Shown one piece after another: positions 9,351-17,495 of a DNA stretch of 64,000 nucleotides; position 1 is the stretch's first letter; each line of letters starts with the position of its first letter. The notes beneath the pieces are model-generated. The model was not told the origin of the DNA and did no database searches. It saw only the letters and a list, made by a program, of their open reading frames with translations. A program made the position numbers and the translations under genes. Where the stretch lies: assembly GCF_039536245.1 (NCBI RefSeq), contig NZ_BAAAYN010000019.1, positions 40,397 to 104,396 of the forward strand. Direction: 5' to 3'. Source of the stretch: Cryptosporangium minutisporangium. GTDB lineage: Bacteria; Actinomycetota; Actinomycetes; Mycobacteriales; Cryptosporangiaceae.

Positions 9351-10019
9351 TCAGGCGGGCGGGGCGATGCCGTCGAGAAGTCGGTCCAGGCCCCAGCGGA
9401 ACTGCTCGGTGGAGACGTATTCGGCCACGACCGGCGCCGCGGCCGCGGTCCGCGGGAAATGCTCCGTGGGCGCGGCGGCGAACGCGTCCCGGCGCGCCGC
9501 GATCCGTTCGGCTTCCGGCGGCAGCGGGCCCGCGCCGGGATGCTCCGCGGTTTCCAGCGCGACCGCACCCAGCACGTACACGATGACCAGATAGGACGCT
9601 CGAGCCGCGACGTCCGGCGCTAGGCCGGCCTCCGCCAGGACGTCGAGCAGGTGTTCGCCGAGCGCGAGCGCCTCGGGTCCGTCCATCGGCCCGCCGAGCA
9701 GCAGCGGAACCACCGCCGGATGCGCGCTCAGCCGCGCCCGCACCTCGAGCGCGAGGCCGTGGATCCGCTCCCGCCACGGCAGCCCCGACGCGGTGAGTGC
9801 CCGATGGTCGACCGCGCCGAGAATCCGGTCGACGAGCGCCCGCTGTACGGCGGCCTTGTCGGGGAAGTACGTGTACACCGCGTTCGGAGCCACTCCGACC
9901 GCCGCGGCGATGCGCCGGACCGAGGCCGCTTCCAGCCCGCCCTCGTCGAGCAGCGCGAGCGCCGCGTCCAGGATCGCGTCCTCGCTCAACACCCGCCGCG
10001 GACCGGGGCGTCCGATCAT
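9351..10019 (-). CDS. TetR-family transcriptional regulator
   Basis: This 222-residue repressor has an N-terminal TetR helix-turn-helix (ASVRRIAAAVGVAPNAVYTYF, about residues 30-50) and an all-helical C-terminal ligand domain of the TetR_C class. The ATG at 10019 has GGGAGG close upstream, and the frame continues much further 5' without family similarity. It is divergent from a DUF4386-like membrane protein. Two tandem palindromes in the gap make autoregulation plus control of that neighbour likely. It converges with the DMT gene, 13 bases apart. Confidence 0.92.
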   Translation of the reverse strand: MIGRPGPRRVLSEDAILDAALALLDEGGLEAASVRRIAAAVGVAPNAVYTYFPDKAAVQRALVDRILGAVDHRALTASGLPWRERIHGLALEVRARLSAHPAVVPLLLGGPMDGPEALALGEHLLDVLAEAGLAPDVAARASYLVIVYVLGAVALETAEHPGAGPLPPEAERIAARRDAFAAAPTEHFPRTAAAAPVVAEYVSTEQFRWGLDRLLDGIAPPA

Positions 10020-10059
10020 CGCACCTCCCTTGACGTAACCCTGCACACCGTACATCATC

Positions 10060-10088
10060 TGTACGCCGTACAAATTGTACGCCGTACA
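10060..10088. promoter_or_regulatory. Tandem palindromic operator TGTACGCCGTACA x2
   Basis: The 13-mer TGTACGCCGTACA occurs exactly at 10060-10072 and 10076-10088. Each copy is palindromic except for the central base, and the copies repeat every 16 bases. A degenerate half (CCGTACATCATCTGTACG) precedes them at 10048. The location, between tetR and the divergent membrane-protein gene, fits cooperative binding of two TetR dimers. Confidence 0.8.
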
Positions 10089-10101
10089 GAATCGAGGGAT
10101 C

Positions 10102-10809
10102 ATGAGCCGTCGCCTCACCGGTGCGCTGTTCGTCGTCGGCGCGGTGGCGTTCGCCATCGCCGCGACCGTCCTGTCGTCGACCTTCGAGTGGCCCGACATC
10201 CTGCGGGAACCGGCCTCCGTCGTGCTGCCGGCGTTCACCGACGGCGGGAACGGGCTGATCTGGACGTGGTTCACCACCGCGTGGACGTACGCGATCCTGC
10301 TCGTCCCGGTGCTGTTGTTGCCGGGTGCACTGGCTCGGTCCGCGCACCCTGCCTTACGAGCGGCGACGTGGATCGGCGCGGCGTCCGTGCTGCTCTCGCT
10401 GGTCGGTTTCCTGCGGTGGGTCGTCGTCGTGCCGCCGCTGGCGCGTGCCTACGAAAACGGCGACGCGACGATGCGCGCCGCCGTCGAGGCGGCCTGGATC
10501 GCCCAGCACCAGTTCGGCGGAGCGCTGCTCGGCGAGCACCTGGGGCAGTTACTGGCGATCGGATGGTCGGCGACCGTGAGCGTCGTCGTGCTCCGCTCCG
10601 GGCTGCTACCGGCGGTGCTGGGGTGGTTCGGACTGCTCGCGAGCGGGCTTTACCTGCTCAACCAGGGCGACGTCCTGGCGACCGCGGTGCCGGACTTCCC
10701 GGTCTGGGACGCCGCCGGATTCGTCGGCAGCACCGCCTGGGGTGCGTGGGTCGCAGCCCTGGGCGTCACGCTGCTGGTCCGTCGCCCCAACTCACCCGAG
10801 CCTCGGTGA
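10102..10809 (+). CDS. DUF4386-like integral membrane protein
   Basis: This 235-residue protein has about six membrane segments. The stretches FLRWVVVVPPLARAYENGD and GGALLGEHLGQLLAIGWS resemble the DUF4386 family, whose function is unknown. The ATG at 10102 follows GAGGGATC. A TTG at 10075 would place the start inside the operator and is unlikely. It is divergent from the TetR gene and shares the double operator, so expression is probably derepressed by that regulator's ligand. Its 3' end overlaps the convergent gene by 44 bases. Confidence 0.8.
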   Translation: MSRRLTGALFVVGAVAFAIAATVLSSTFEWPDILREPASVVLPAFTDGGNGLIWTWFTTAWTYAILLVPVLLLPGALARSAHPALRAATWIGAASVLLSLVGFLRWVVVVPPLARAYENGDATMRAAVEAAWIAQHQFGGALLGEHLGQLLAIGWSATVSVVVLRSGLLPAVLGWFGLLASGLYLLNQGDVLATAVPDFPVWDAAGFVGSTAWGAWVAALGVTLLVRRPNSPEPR

Positions 10810-11338
10810 GGAGTCCTTCGGCCTCGGCGCGGGCCGCGGGCACCTCGCGATCGGACGGATCGTCGAAACGGAGATGCCACGTCAGGCCGTCCCGGCCCGG
10901 CACCCGGCGAGCCACCACCCGCACTCCCCCGCCGGTGCTCAGCCGGTGGTGCTCGGTGTACGCGACGCTCTTGGTCACCCGCGTCCGCACCTCGGCCGGG
11001 AGATCACGCGGCTCGACGAGTCGCAGCCGACGCTCCGGACCGTCGGTGACCACGCCCGGCTCGATCTCGACCCCGGTCGTGACGACGAGCGCCCCGTCAC
11101 GCCAGACCGCCTTGTGGATCTCCGACCAGCCGAGCCGGTGCCACTCCGTGCCGTCGGGGCCGGTTACCCCCTCGGCGCCCTTCTTCGGCGGCAACCACAG
11201 CGCCCGGATGCTGGCCACCGCGACCGCCTCCGCGGTGGTGGCCCACGCGACCACCCGGTCGTGCGGCTCCAGCGGCGGCGTCGCCGGTGGGGCGTCCCGT
11301 CGCAGGAACCGGTCGAGCACTGTCTTCGGATTCAGCAC
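10766..11338 (-). CDS. Conserved hypothetical protein downstream of dnaG
   Basis: This 190-residue soluble protein has no signal peptide or membrane segment and no motif I recognise with confidence. It contains stretches such as VVAWATTAEAVAVASIRALWLP and WHRLGWSEIHKAVW. It begins with GTG four bases after the dnaG stop on the same strand, so the two are likely one transcript. Codon use is like its neighbours. Confidence 0.8.
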   Translation of the reverse strand: MLNPKTVLDRFLRRDAPPATPPLEPHDRVVAWATTAEAVAVASIRALWLPPKKGAEGVTGPDGTEWHRLGWSEIHKAVWRDGALVVTTGVEIEPGVVTDGPERRLRLVEPRDLPAEVRTRVTKSVAYTEHHRLSTGGGVRVVARRVPGRDGLTWHLRFDDPSDREVPAARAEAEGLLTEARVSWGDGPAA

Positions 11339-11342
11339 GGAA

Positions 11343-14255
11343 CTACAGGCCTCCGATCGCCTGTTCGCGCAAGCCGCGGGCGTACTGCTCCAGCGCCACC
11401 AGCTCGCCGAACAACCGGCTGTACTCGTCCGCCGACTCCACCGGGTTGAGCCGCTGCAACTTGGATTTCACCGCGACGATGCGCCGCACGGTCGCCAGTT
11501 CCTGCACCCGGTTCAGCTGTGCGGCGACGTACCTCGGGTCGAGCTCGCCGTCGTTGTAGAGGCGCTCGACCGCCAGCTCCGGGATGAGCGCCTTCCCCAC
11601 CGCGTCGTCGCAGGAGGACACCAGCGTCTGCACCCACTCCGGGCCGGACGTACCCGCCACGGCGCCCCCGGCGGCGCTCACCGCACGCCGGACCGCCCGG
11701 AACGCCGGGTGGGTGTACGCGTCCTCGCCGACCGCGTCGAACAGCGGACCGGCCAGTACTGGCTCCTGCACCGCGAGCTTGAGAGCTTCTCGCTCGACGA
11801 GCAGCGCGCGGTCGTGCGGGTCGGGCCGTCCCCCCGCCGGGCTCACCGGCTCGGACGCCTCCGCCTCGGGCGCCCCACCTTGGCGCGGCGCCCGTCCGTT
11901 CGGCGCGGCGGCCGGCCGGCCGCCCTGCGCACCCCGACCGCCCTGCGCACCCCGACCGCCCGGCGCGCCCTTGCCTGCGGCGCCCGCGGCCTCGTTCACG
12001 GCCTTGAGCACCGGCTCCAGGTCCATGCCCAGGTCACCGGCGAGCTTGCGGGCGTACTCCGGCCGCATCGCCCGGTCTTTGATCCGGGCGACCAATGGTG
12101 CGGCGGCCCTCAACGCGGCCACGCGCCCTTCGACGGTGTCCAGGTCGTAGCGCGCGAGCAGCGTCCGCAGCACGAACGCGACCAGCGGCTCCCGGCGGGC
12201 CACCAGATCGCGGACCGCGGAGTCTCCGTGGGCGAGCCGCAGGTCGCACGGGTCCATGTTCTGCGGCGAGACCGCGATGAACGTCTGCGCGACGAACCGC
12301 TGGTCGTCCTCGAACGCCCGCACCGCGGCTTTCTGCCCGGCGGCGTCGCCGTCGAAGGTGAAGATGACCTCGCCGCGGAACTCGTCCTGGTCCATCAGCA
12401 GGCGCCGGAGCACCTGGATGTGGTCGGCCCCGAACGCGGTGCCGCAGGTGGCGACCGCGGTGACGACCCCGGCCAGGTGGCAGGCCATCACGTCGGTGTA
12501 CCCCTCGACGACGACGGCCCGCTGCTGCTTGGCGATGTCTTTCTTCGCGGCCGCGACCCCGTACAGGACGTGCGACTTCTTGTAGATCGGCGACTCGGGC
12601 GTGTTGAGGTACTTCGGGCCGTCGTCGCCCTCCAGCAGCCGGCGGGCACCGAACCCGATCACCTCGCCGCCGAGGTCGCGGATCGGCCAGACCAGCCGTC
12701 CGCGGAACCGGTCGATCAGCGAGCCGGAGCGCGCCGTCTTCGAGATGCCGCCGGCGACCAGTTCTTCGTTGGTGAACCCGCGCCCCCGCAGGTGCTTGGT
12801 GAGGATGTCCCACCCGGTGGGCGCGAAGCCGCAGTCGAACCGGGTGGCAGCGTCCGGCCCGAAGCCGCGGGCGGCCAGGAACTCGCGGGCGGGCAGCGCC
12901 TCACGGCTGCCGAGTTGCTCGACGTAGAACTCCGCGGCGGCGGTGTGCGCCGCGATCAGCCGCTGGCGCTGGCCGGTGTTGCGCACCGGCGCCGGACCGG
13001 CCTCGGTGTAGGTGAGCTGGACGCCGACCCGCGCCGCCAACCGCTCGACGGCCTCGCTGAAGTTCAGCATCTCCGTCTTCATGACGAAGCTGAGGATGTC
13101 GCCACCTTCAGCGCAGCCGTAACAGTTTCCCGTGAGGATATTGTCCTCGAGAACGAAAGCATGGCCATCGTCGACGACCGCACAGAACACCTCCTCGACG
13201 CGGTCAGTCGGTTCGACCGACTCAACCACCCAACCGCGCCGCGAATACGCCTTCCGCGCGGCGCGGTAACGGTCGCGGTGTTCGTCGATCAGGAAGAAGC
13301 TCTCAGTGAGGTCGTCGCTGACGATGTGTACCCGGTAGAGATCGGTCGGCTCACCCGTCTTGTAGCCCTCACGCGACTGCGACGTAATGCCGTACGTGGC
13401 GATGCCGAGGCGCGTGCAGACCGTACGAACGAATTCGAGATTCTCACGGCGCGCCGAATGAAGCACCACGCTGCCGTCCGCCGCGACGTGACCATCTGCC
13501 GCGAGGTACCCCGCCAGCCAGCCGTACAGGTACGGCACGGACTCGTCGAGATCGGGAAGCCCCTTGAAGAACTTGGGTAGGTGGTGCACCAACACCGAAT
13601 CAGGGCGGCCGCTGACCTGACTGGTGAAGCTGTGCGGGAACCACTTGCGGAGTTGAGCGTCCTTCTCGCCGACCAAGAGAGCCATCGAGCCGGTCCCGCT
13701 CAGCGTTCCGTCACCGAACGTGATCCCATGTGCGATACCGAAGGGCGAGGGAGTTGTGTTTTGAACCCGCGAACGCGGATAGGTGTACGAGAGCCGCTGG
13801 CCAGGCCGTAGCTCACTCGTCACCGTCTCCCGGCGCCCTTGCAGCTTCACGCCGGACCGGACGAACCACCGATGCTCCGCTGTCGCGAACAGCTCCTTCC
13901 GGCGACCGTTTCGCTGCACCACCACGCGCATCAACGGCTGGACACCGAACGAGTAGAACGGCGCCTCCTGCCAGTCCGCCCGCGCATTGAGGATGCGGTG
14001 GGTTCCGCCCGCCAACTCACGGATCGGCCGTGGGCCGTCCCAGGTCAGCACCTCGGTCTCGCCAGCCAGGCAGTAGTAGACGCCCTTGGCCGGGTTGACG
14101 TTGAACGACGGCGTCTTCTCGTCGTGGAACGGGCACAGGCCTTTGAACGTGCCGCCGCCCGCCGGACGGAGTGTCACGCGTTCGCCGATGACGTCGACGA
14201 TCGCCGACCGTTCGCGCACCAGCGCGATGTCGCTGTCCCTGATCCGCCCCGCCAC
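11343..14255 (-). CDS. dnaG: DNA primase DnaG interrupted by an in-frame intein
   Basis: DnaG makes RNA primers at the replication fork. The start is taken at GTG 14255 (MAGRIRDSDIALVRERS), where the family begins. A TTG at 14285 adds ten unmatched residues. The precursor is 970 residues, and without the intein it is 654, normal for the family. The order is zinc-ribbon domain with CPFH (Cys41, His44), then the intein at residues 62-377, then the second zinc pair CYGC (378, 381). The Toprim core follows with EGYTD (about 584-588) and DGD (about 635-637). A low-complexity GGRGAQGGRGAQGG linker leads to the helical C-terminal DnaB-binding domain. The intein splits the zinc site exactly, so splicing should be needed for activity. 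Confidence 0.95.
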   Translation of the reverse strand: MAGRIRDSDIALVRERSAIVDVIGERVTLRPAGGGTFKGLCPFHDEKTPSFNVNPAKGVYYCLAGETEVLTWDGPRPIRELAGGTHRILNARADWQEAPFYSFGVQPLMRVVVQRNGRRKELFATAEHRWFVRSGVKLQGRRETVTSELRPGQRLSYTYPRSRVQNTTPSPFGIAHGITFGDGTLSGTGSMALLVGEKDAQLRKWFPHSFTSQVSGRPDSVLVHHLPKFFKGLPDLDESVPYLYGWLAGYLAADGHVAADGSVVLHSARRENLEFVRTVCTRLGIATYGITSQSREGYKTGEPTDLYRVHIVSDDLTESFFLIDEHRDRYRAARKAYSRRGWVVESVEPTDRVEEVFCAVVDDGHAFVLEDNILTGNCYGCAEGGDILSFVMKTEMLNFSEAVERLAARVGVQLTYTEAGPAPVRNTGQRQRLIAAHTAAAEFYVEQLGSREALPAREFLAARGFGPDAATRFDCGFAPTGWDILTKHLRGRGFTNEELVAGGISKTARSGSLIDRFRGRLVWPIRDLGGEVIGFGARRLLEGDDGPKYLNTPESPIYKKSHVLYGVAAAKKDIAKQQRAVVVEGYTDVMACHLAGVVTAVATCGTAFGADHIQVLRRLLMDQDEFRGEVIFTFDGDAAGQKAAVRAFEDDQRFVAQTFIAVSPQNMDPCDLRLAHGDSAVRDLVARREPLVAFVLRTLLARYDLDTVEGRVAALRAAAPLVARIKDRAMRPEYARKLAGDLGMDLEPVLKAVNEAAGAAGKGAPGGRGAQGGRGAQGGRPAAAPNGRAPRQGGAPEAEASEPVSPAGGRPDPHDRALLVEREALKLAVQEPVLAGPLFDAVGEDAYTHPAFRAVRRAVSAAGGAVAGTSGPEWVQTLVSSCDDAVGKALIPELAVERLYNDGELDPRYVAAQLNRVQELATVRRIVAVKSKLQRLNPVESADEYSRLFGELVALEQYARGLREQAIGGL
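13125..14072 (-). mobile_element. LAGLIDADG intein in the DnaG zinc ribbon
   Basis: This is a 316-residue insertion between GVYY and CYGCAEGGD of DnaG. It starts with Cys1 (CLAGETEVLTWDGPRPIREL, block A). It has the block B histidine motif in LFATAEHRWF, a homing-endonuclease motif YGWLAGYLAADG near its middle, and block F/G HAFVLEDNILTGN followed by Cys+1. The penultimate residue is Gly instead of the usual His, as in some phage-type inteins. Only one LAGLIDADG motif is evident, so the endonuclease may be reduced. Base composition is clearly lower in GC than its surroundings: 36 of 60 at 13741-13800, against 50 of 60 at 12841-12900. That supports horizontal arrival. Confidence 0.95.
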
Positions 14256-14362
14256 GGCGTTGAGTTTAGGCTGCCCCGCCGACAATCGGCGGCGCGGTCG
14301 ATGGCAGGATTCTTGCGATCATGGGCAAACCTGCCACTCGACGGAGAAGGCGCACGCACGGC

Positions 14363-15055
14363 ATGCTCTGCCCCATGAGTATCGACGTTCACGAATTGCT
14401 GGTCTTCCCTGGTCCGGACGGTCAGGCCGGTAATCCGCTCGGCGTGATCCTGGACGGTGCGCGGGTGCCCGACGCCGACCGCCAGCGGGTCGCCGCCCAG
14501 CTCGGCTACTCCGAGACGGTGTTCGTCGACGACGCCACCACCGGCGCGATTCGGATCTTCACGCCCTCGACCGAACTGCCGTTCGCCGGCCACCCGACGG
14601 TCGGCACCGCCTGGTTGCTGGCCCGGGAAGGAAAGCCGGTCGAGGCGCTCCGCCCGCCGGCCGGCACCGTGCCGGTGCGGTACGAGGCCGAACTGACCTG
14701 GATCACCGGCCGCCCGGAGTGGGCCCCCGACTTCGACTTCCAGCAGCTCGGAAGTGCCACCGAGGTCGAGAGCCACCCGCAGCCCGCCGACGGCCGCACC
14801 TACGTCTGGGCCTGGATCGACGAGGCCGCGGGCGTCCTCCGCTCGCGGTGCTTCCCGGTGAGCCTGGGGATCGCCGAGGACGAGGCCACCGGCGCCGCCG
14901 CGGTGGCGCTCGTCGGCAAGCTCGGACGGCGCGTGCAGATCCACCAGGGGGTCGGTTCGGTGCTGGTCGCCGGACCGACCGGCGACGGCGCGGTGGAGCT
15001 CGGCGGCCGGGTGTCGGCCGTCCGCACGTTCGCGCTGGACGGAGCCGCGCGGTGA
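14363..15055 (+). CDS. PhzF-family phenazine-biosynthesis-like isomerase
   Basis: This enzyme of about 230 residues has the diaminopimelate-epimerase-like PhzF fold. Visible features are the family pattern GNPLGVIL near the start, the glutamate-bearing turn YSETVFVDD, the loop [18 protein letters not shown] (closely conserved in PhzF proteins), and [13 protein letters not shown] in the second half. It is likely an isomerase of unknown substrate, with no phenazine genes nearby. GGAGAAGG at 14343 favours the ATG at 14363, although family alignment also allows 14375. It is divergent from dnaG and overlaps the rhodanese gene by GTGA. Confidence 0.9.
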   Translation: MLCPMSIDVHELLVFPGPDGQAGNPLGVILDGARVPDADRQRVAAQLGYSETVFVDDATTGAIRIFTPSTELPFAGHPTVGTAWLLAREGKPVEALRPPAGTVPVRYEAELTWITGRPEWAPDFDFQQLGSATEVESHPQPADGRTYVWAWIDEAAGVLRSRCFPVSLGIAEDEATGAAAVALVGKLGRRVQIHQGVGSVLVAGPTGDGAVELGGRVSAVRTFALDGAAR

Positions 15056-15462
15056 CCGCGCCCCGGGTGTTACGCGGGCTGGTGACCCGCGTCCCGGCCG
15101 CGGACCCGGAGAGCGCGGTGGCGCGCCTGAGTGAACGGTTCCGCTTCGAGACCGATTGTGCGGACGTCGCGAGCGACCTGGCGCACGGCGTCGCGGGTTT
15201 CGTCGTGGTGGACGCCCGGTCGCCGGAGAAGTACGCGGCCGGGCACGTCCCGGGATCGGTGAACCTGCCCACCCGGACGATCACCGAGCAGAGCACCGCC
15301 GGGCTCGATCGAGAGCTGGTCTACGTCACGTACTGCGACGGGCCGCACTGCAACGGGTCGACGCGATCGGCGTTGCGCCTCGCGGAGCTCGGGTTCCGCG
15401 TGAAGGAGATGCTCGGCGGCTTCCACTTCTGGCAAATCGACGGGCACCCCGTCGAATACTGA
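15052..15462 (+). CDS. Rhodanese-like sulfurtransferase
   Basis: This 136-residue single-domain rhodanese should carry sulfane sulfur on a cysteine persulfide. It has the family turn VVVDARSPEKYAAGHVPGSVNLP and the active loop in TYCDGPHCNGSTRSA. The six-residue CNGSTR loop with its CX4R spacing supplies the catalytic cysteine. Translation starts at GTG 15052, overlapping the TGA of the PhzF gene, so the pair is coupled. A strong hairpin follows the stop. Physiological partner is unknown. Confidence 0.9.
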   Translation: MTAPRVLRGLVTRVPAADPESAVARLSERFRFETDCADVASDLAHGVAGFVVVDARSPEKYAAGHVPGSVNLPTRTITEQSTAGLDRELVYVTYCDGPHCNGSTRSALRLAELGFRVKEMLGGFHFWQIDGHPVEY

Positions 15463-15470
15463 TCCGGAAC

Positions 15471-15503
15471 GCGGTAGCGGCGGAACAGCGCCGCCGCTAC
15501 CGC
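15471..15503 (+). terminator. Hairpin terminator after the rhodanese gene
   Basis: GCGGTAGCGGCGG (15471-15483) pairs perfectly with CCGCCGCTACCGC (15491-15503) around a 7-base loop. It begins 8 bases after the rhodanese stop. There is no T-run, as is common for actinobacterial terminators. Confidence 0.8.
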
Positions 15504-15640
15504 ACCGCATCATTCGTTCCGGACGATGTGTGCTCGCGGTCAGGTCGGTAGTTCTGGAACATGCCGATAGCTGACGTGACGGAGCCGCAGATATCCACTG
15601 GCTTCGCTGACCGGACCGACTTCGACAACCCGAACCACTG

Positions 15641-16318
15641 ATGGGTGAAGCCATCGGAGGATCGCTGCCGCTCGCGGTCGGGATCGCGCTCAGCCCGCTT
15701 CCGATCATCGCGGTCGTGCTGATGCTCACCAGTCGCCAGGCGAAGGTGAACGGCCCGGCCTTCCTCGTGGGCTGGCTGCTCGGCCTGGGGATCGTCGGCG
15801 CCCTCGTCCTGAGCCTCGCCGGATCGGGCGGGGCCAGCGACGGCGGCGCTCCGGCCACCTGGGTGAGCTGGGTCAAGATCGTCCTCGGCGTCCTGCTGCT
15901 CCTGGTCGCACTGCGTCAGTTCCGGGGCAGGCCGCACGGCGACGAGGAAGCGCAGATGCCCGAGTGGATGGCGAGCATCGACAAGACCAGTCCGCTCGCC
16001 GCGCTCGGGCTGGCCGCGGTCCTGGCCGGCGCGAATCCCAAGAACCTCCTGCTGGCCGTGGGCGGCGGCGCCGCGATCGCCCAGACCGGGATCACGGGCG
16101 CGCAGCAAGCCACCGCCTACCTGGTCTTCGCGCTCATCGGGACGCTCGGCGTCGGCGCTCCGGTCGTCCTCTACTTCGCTCTGGGCCGGCGCTCGGAGCG
16201 GATGCTCGCGTCGCTGAAGGACTGGATGGGCGCCCACAACGCGGTCATCATGTCGGTCCTGTGCCTGGTGATCGGGGCCAAGCTCATCGGCGACGCGATC
16301 GGGGCGCTCAGCGGGTGA
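15641..16318 (+). CDS. GAP-family (Sap/LysE-like) membrane protein
   Basis: This 225-residue protein has six predicted membrane segments. The opening LPLAVGIALSPLPIIAVVLML and the central LAAVLAGANPKNLLLAVGGG are typical of the GAP family (sulfolipid-1-addressing protein, LysE superfamily) of actinobacteria. A transport role for lipids or small molecules is known only for a few members, so the substrate is not assignable. No ribosome site precedes ATG 15641, which suggests a leaderless transcript. It stands alone between a terminator and a convergent gene. Confidence 0.85.
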   Translation: MGEAIGGSLPLAVGIALSPLPIIAVVLMLTSRQAKVNGPAFLVGWLLGLGIVGALVLSLAGSGGASDGGAPATWVSWVKIVLGVLLLLVALRQFRGRPHGDEEAQMPEWMASIDKTSPLAALGLAAVLAGANPKNLLLAVGGGAAIAQTGITGAQQATAYLVFALIGTLGVGAPVVLYFALGRRSERMLASLKDWMGAHNAVIMSVLCLVIGAKLIGDAIGALSG

Positions 16319-16490
16319 GGACGGCTGCTCCGGGCGGTGGTTCCGCTGGTCCGGCGGTGCCGGCCCCGGGGGCACTGACGAGGACGCGAGGGCACCTGCC
16401 CGCGCCACGACGGCGGAGCGGGACGTCGTGCGGCCGGCCGACCGGGCGCCGGATCCGGAAGCAACCGACGCCCGCCCGGCAGGCGTAGAT

Positions 16491-17468
16491 CTAGAAGCCG
16501 ACCACCGGATGGGGGACGTAAGGCTTCCCGAGTGTCTCGAGTTCCTCGGCGGTGAGGTCGATCTCGACCGCCGCCACCGCATCGTGGAGATGCGACAGCT
16601 TGCTCGCACCGACGATCGGCGCGGTCACCCCCGGCCGGTGCAACAGCCAGGCGAGCGCGATCTGCGCACGCGGGACGCCGCGCTCGGCGGCGATCCGGGC
16701 GACCGCGTCGATCACCGCGCGGTCGGCCTCCTCGGTGGCGTCGTAGAGCGAGCGGCCGAAGCGGTCGTTCGCGCTGCGGGCGGTGGTGACCTCGGGGTCG
16801 CGGGTGAGGCGGCCACGGGCCAGCGGCGACCACGGGATGACGCCGATGCCCGCGTCGAGGCAGAGCGGCAGCATCTCCCGCTCCTCCTCGCGGTTGAGCA
16901 GGTTGTAGTGGTTCTGCATGCTCACGAACTTCGTCCAGCCGTGTCGCTCGGCGGTGTGCAGGTACTTCGCGAACTGCCACGCCCACATCGAGCTGGCACC
17001 GAGGTAGCGGGCCTTGCCGGCCTTCACGACGTCGTGGAGCGCTTCGACGGTCTCCTCGATCGGCGTGTGCGGATCGAACCGGTGGATCTGGTAGAGGTCG
17101 ACGTAGTCGGTGCCGAGGCGGCGCAGGCTGTGGTCGATCTGGGCGAAGATGGCTTTGCGGGAGAGTCCGGCGCCGTTCGGACCCTCGTGCATCCGACCGT
17201 GCACCTTCGTGGCGAGAACGACCTCGTCGCGGTTTGCGAAGTCGCGGAGCGCGCGGCCGACGATCTCCTCGCTGCTGCCGTCCGAATAGACGTTCGCGGT
17301 GTCGAAGAAGTTCGCGCCGCTCTCGAGCGCCTTACGGATGAACGGACGGCTCTCGTCCTCGGGCAGGGTCCAGGTGTGGTTGCCGCGGTTCGGATCGCCG
17401 TAGGTCATGCAGCCGAGGCAGATCCGGGAGACTTCCAGGCCGGTGTGTCCCAGTCGGGCGTATTTCAT
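16491..17468 (-). CDS. Aldo/keto reductase
   Basis: This 325-residue NADPH-dependent oxidoreductase is of the YajO/AKR11-13 type. The catalytic tetrad can be traced: Asp in FFDTANVYSDG with the following Tyr, Lys in VVLATKVHGR, and His in LYQIHRFDP. The nucleotide-binding end is APIVGASKLSHLHDAV. It follows dgt on the same strand after 27 bases and may be co-transcribed. The physiological aldehyde or ketone is unknown. Confidence 0.93.
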   Translation of the reverse strand: MKYARLGHTGLEVSRICLGCMTYGDPNRGNHTWTLPEDESRPFIRKALESGANFFDTANVYSDGSSEEIVGRALRDFANRDEVVLATKVHGRMHEGPNGAGLSRKAIFAQIDHSLRRLGTDYVDLYQIHRFDPHTPIEETVEALHDVVKAGKARYLGASSMWAWQFAKYLHTAERHGWTKFVSMQNHYNLLNREEEREMLPLCLDAGIGVIPWSPLARGRLTRDPEVTTARSANDRFGRSLYDATEEADRAVIDAVARIAAERGVPRAQIALAWLLHRPGVTAPIVGASKLSHLHDAVAAVEIDLTAEELETLGKPYVPHPVVGF

Positions 17469-17495
17469 GGGGCGATCTTCCCTCGGCTCGGGCGG

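Noticed and set aside
9651..13580. A 1309-codon plus-strand frame spanning tetR to dnaG
   Set aside because: It crosses several well-supported genes on the other strand and has no family features. High GC creates such long frames.
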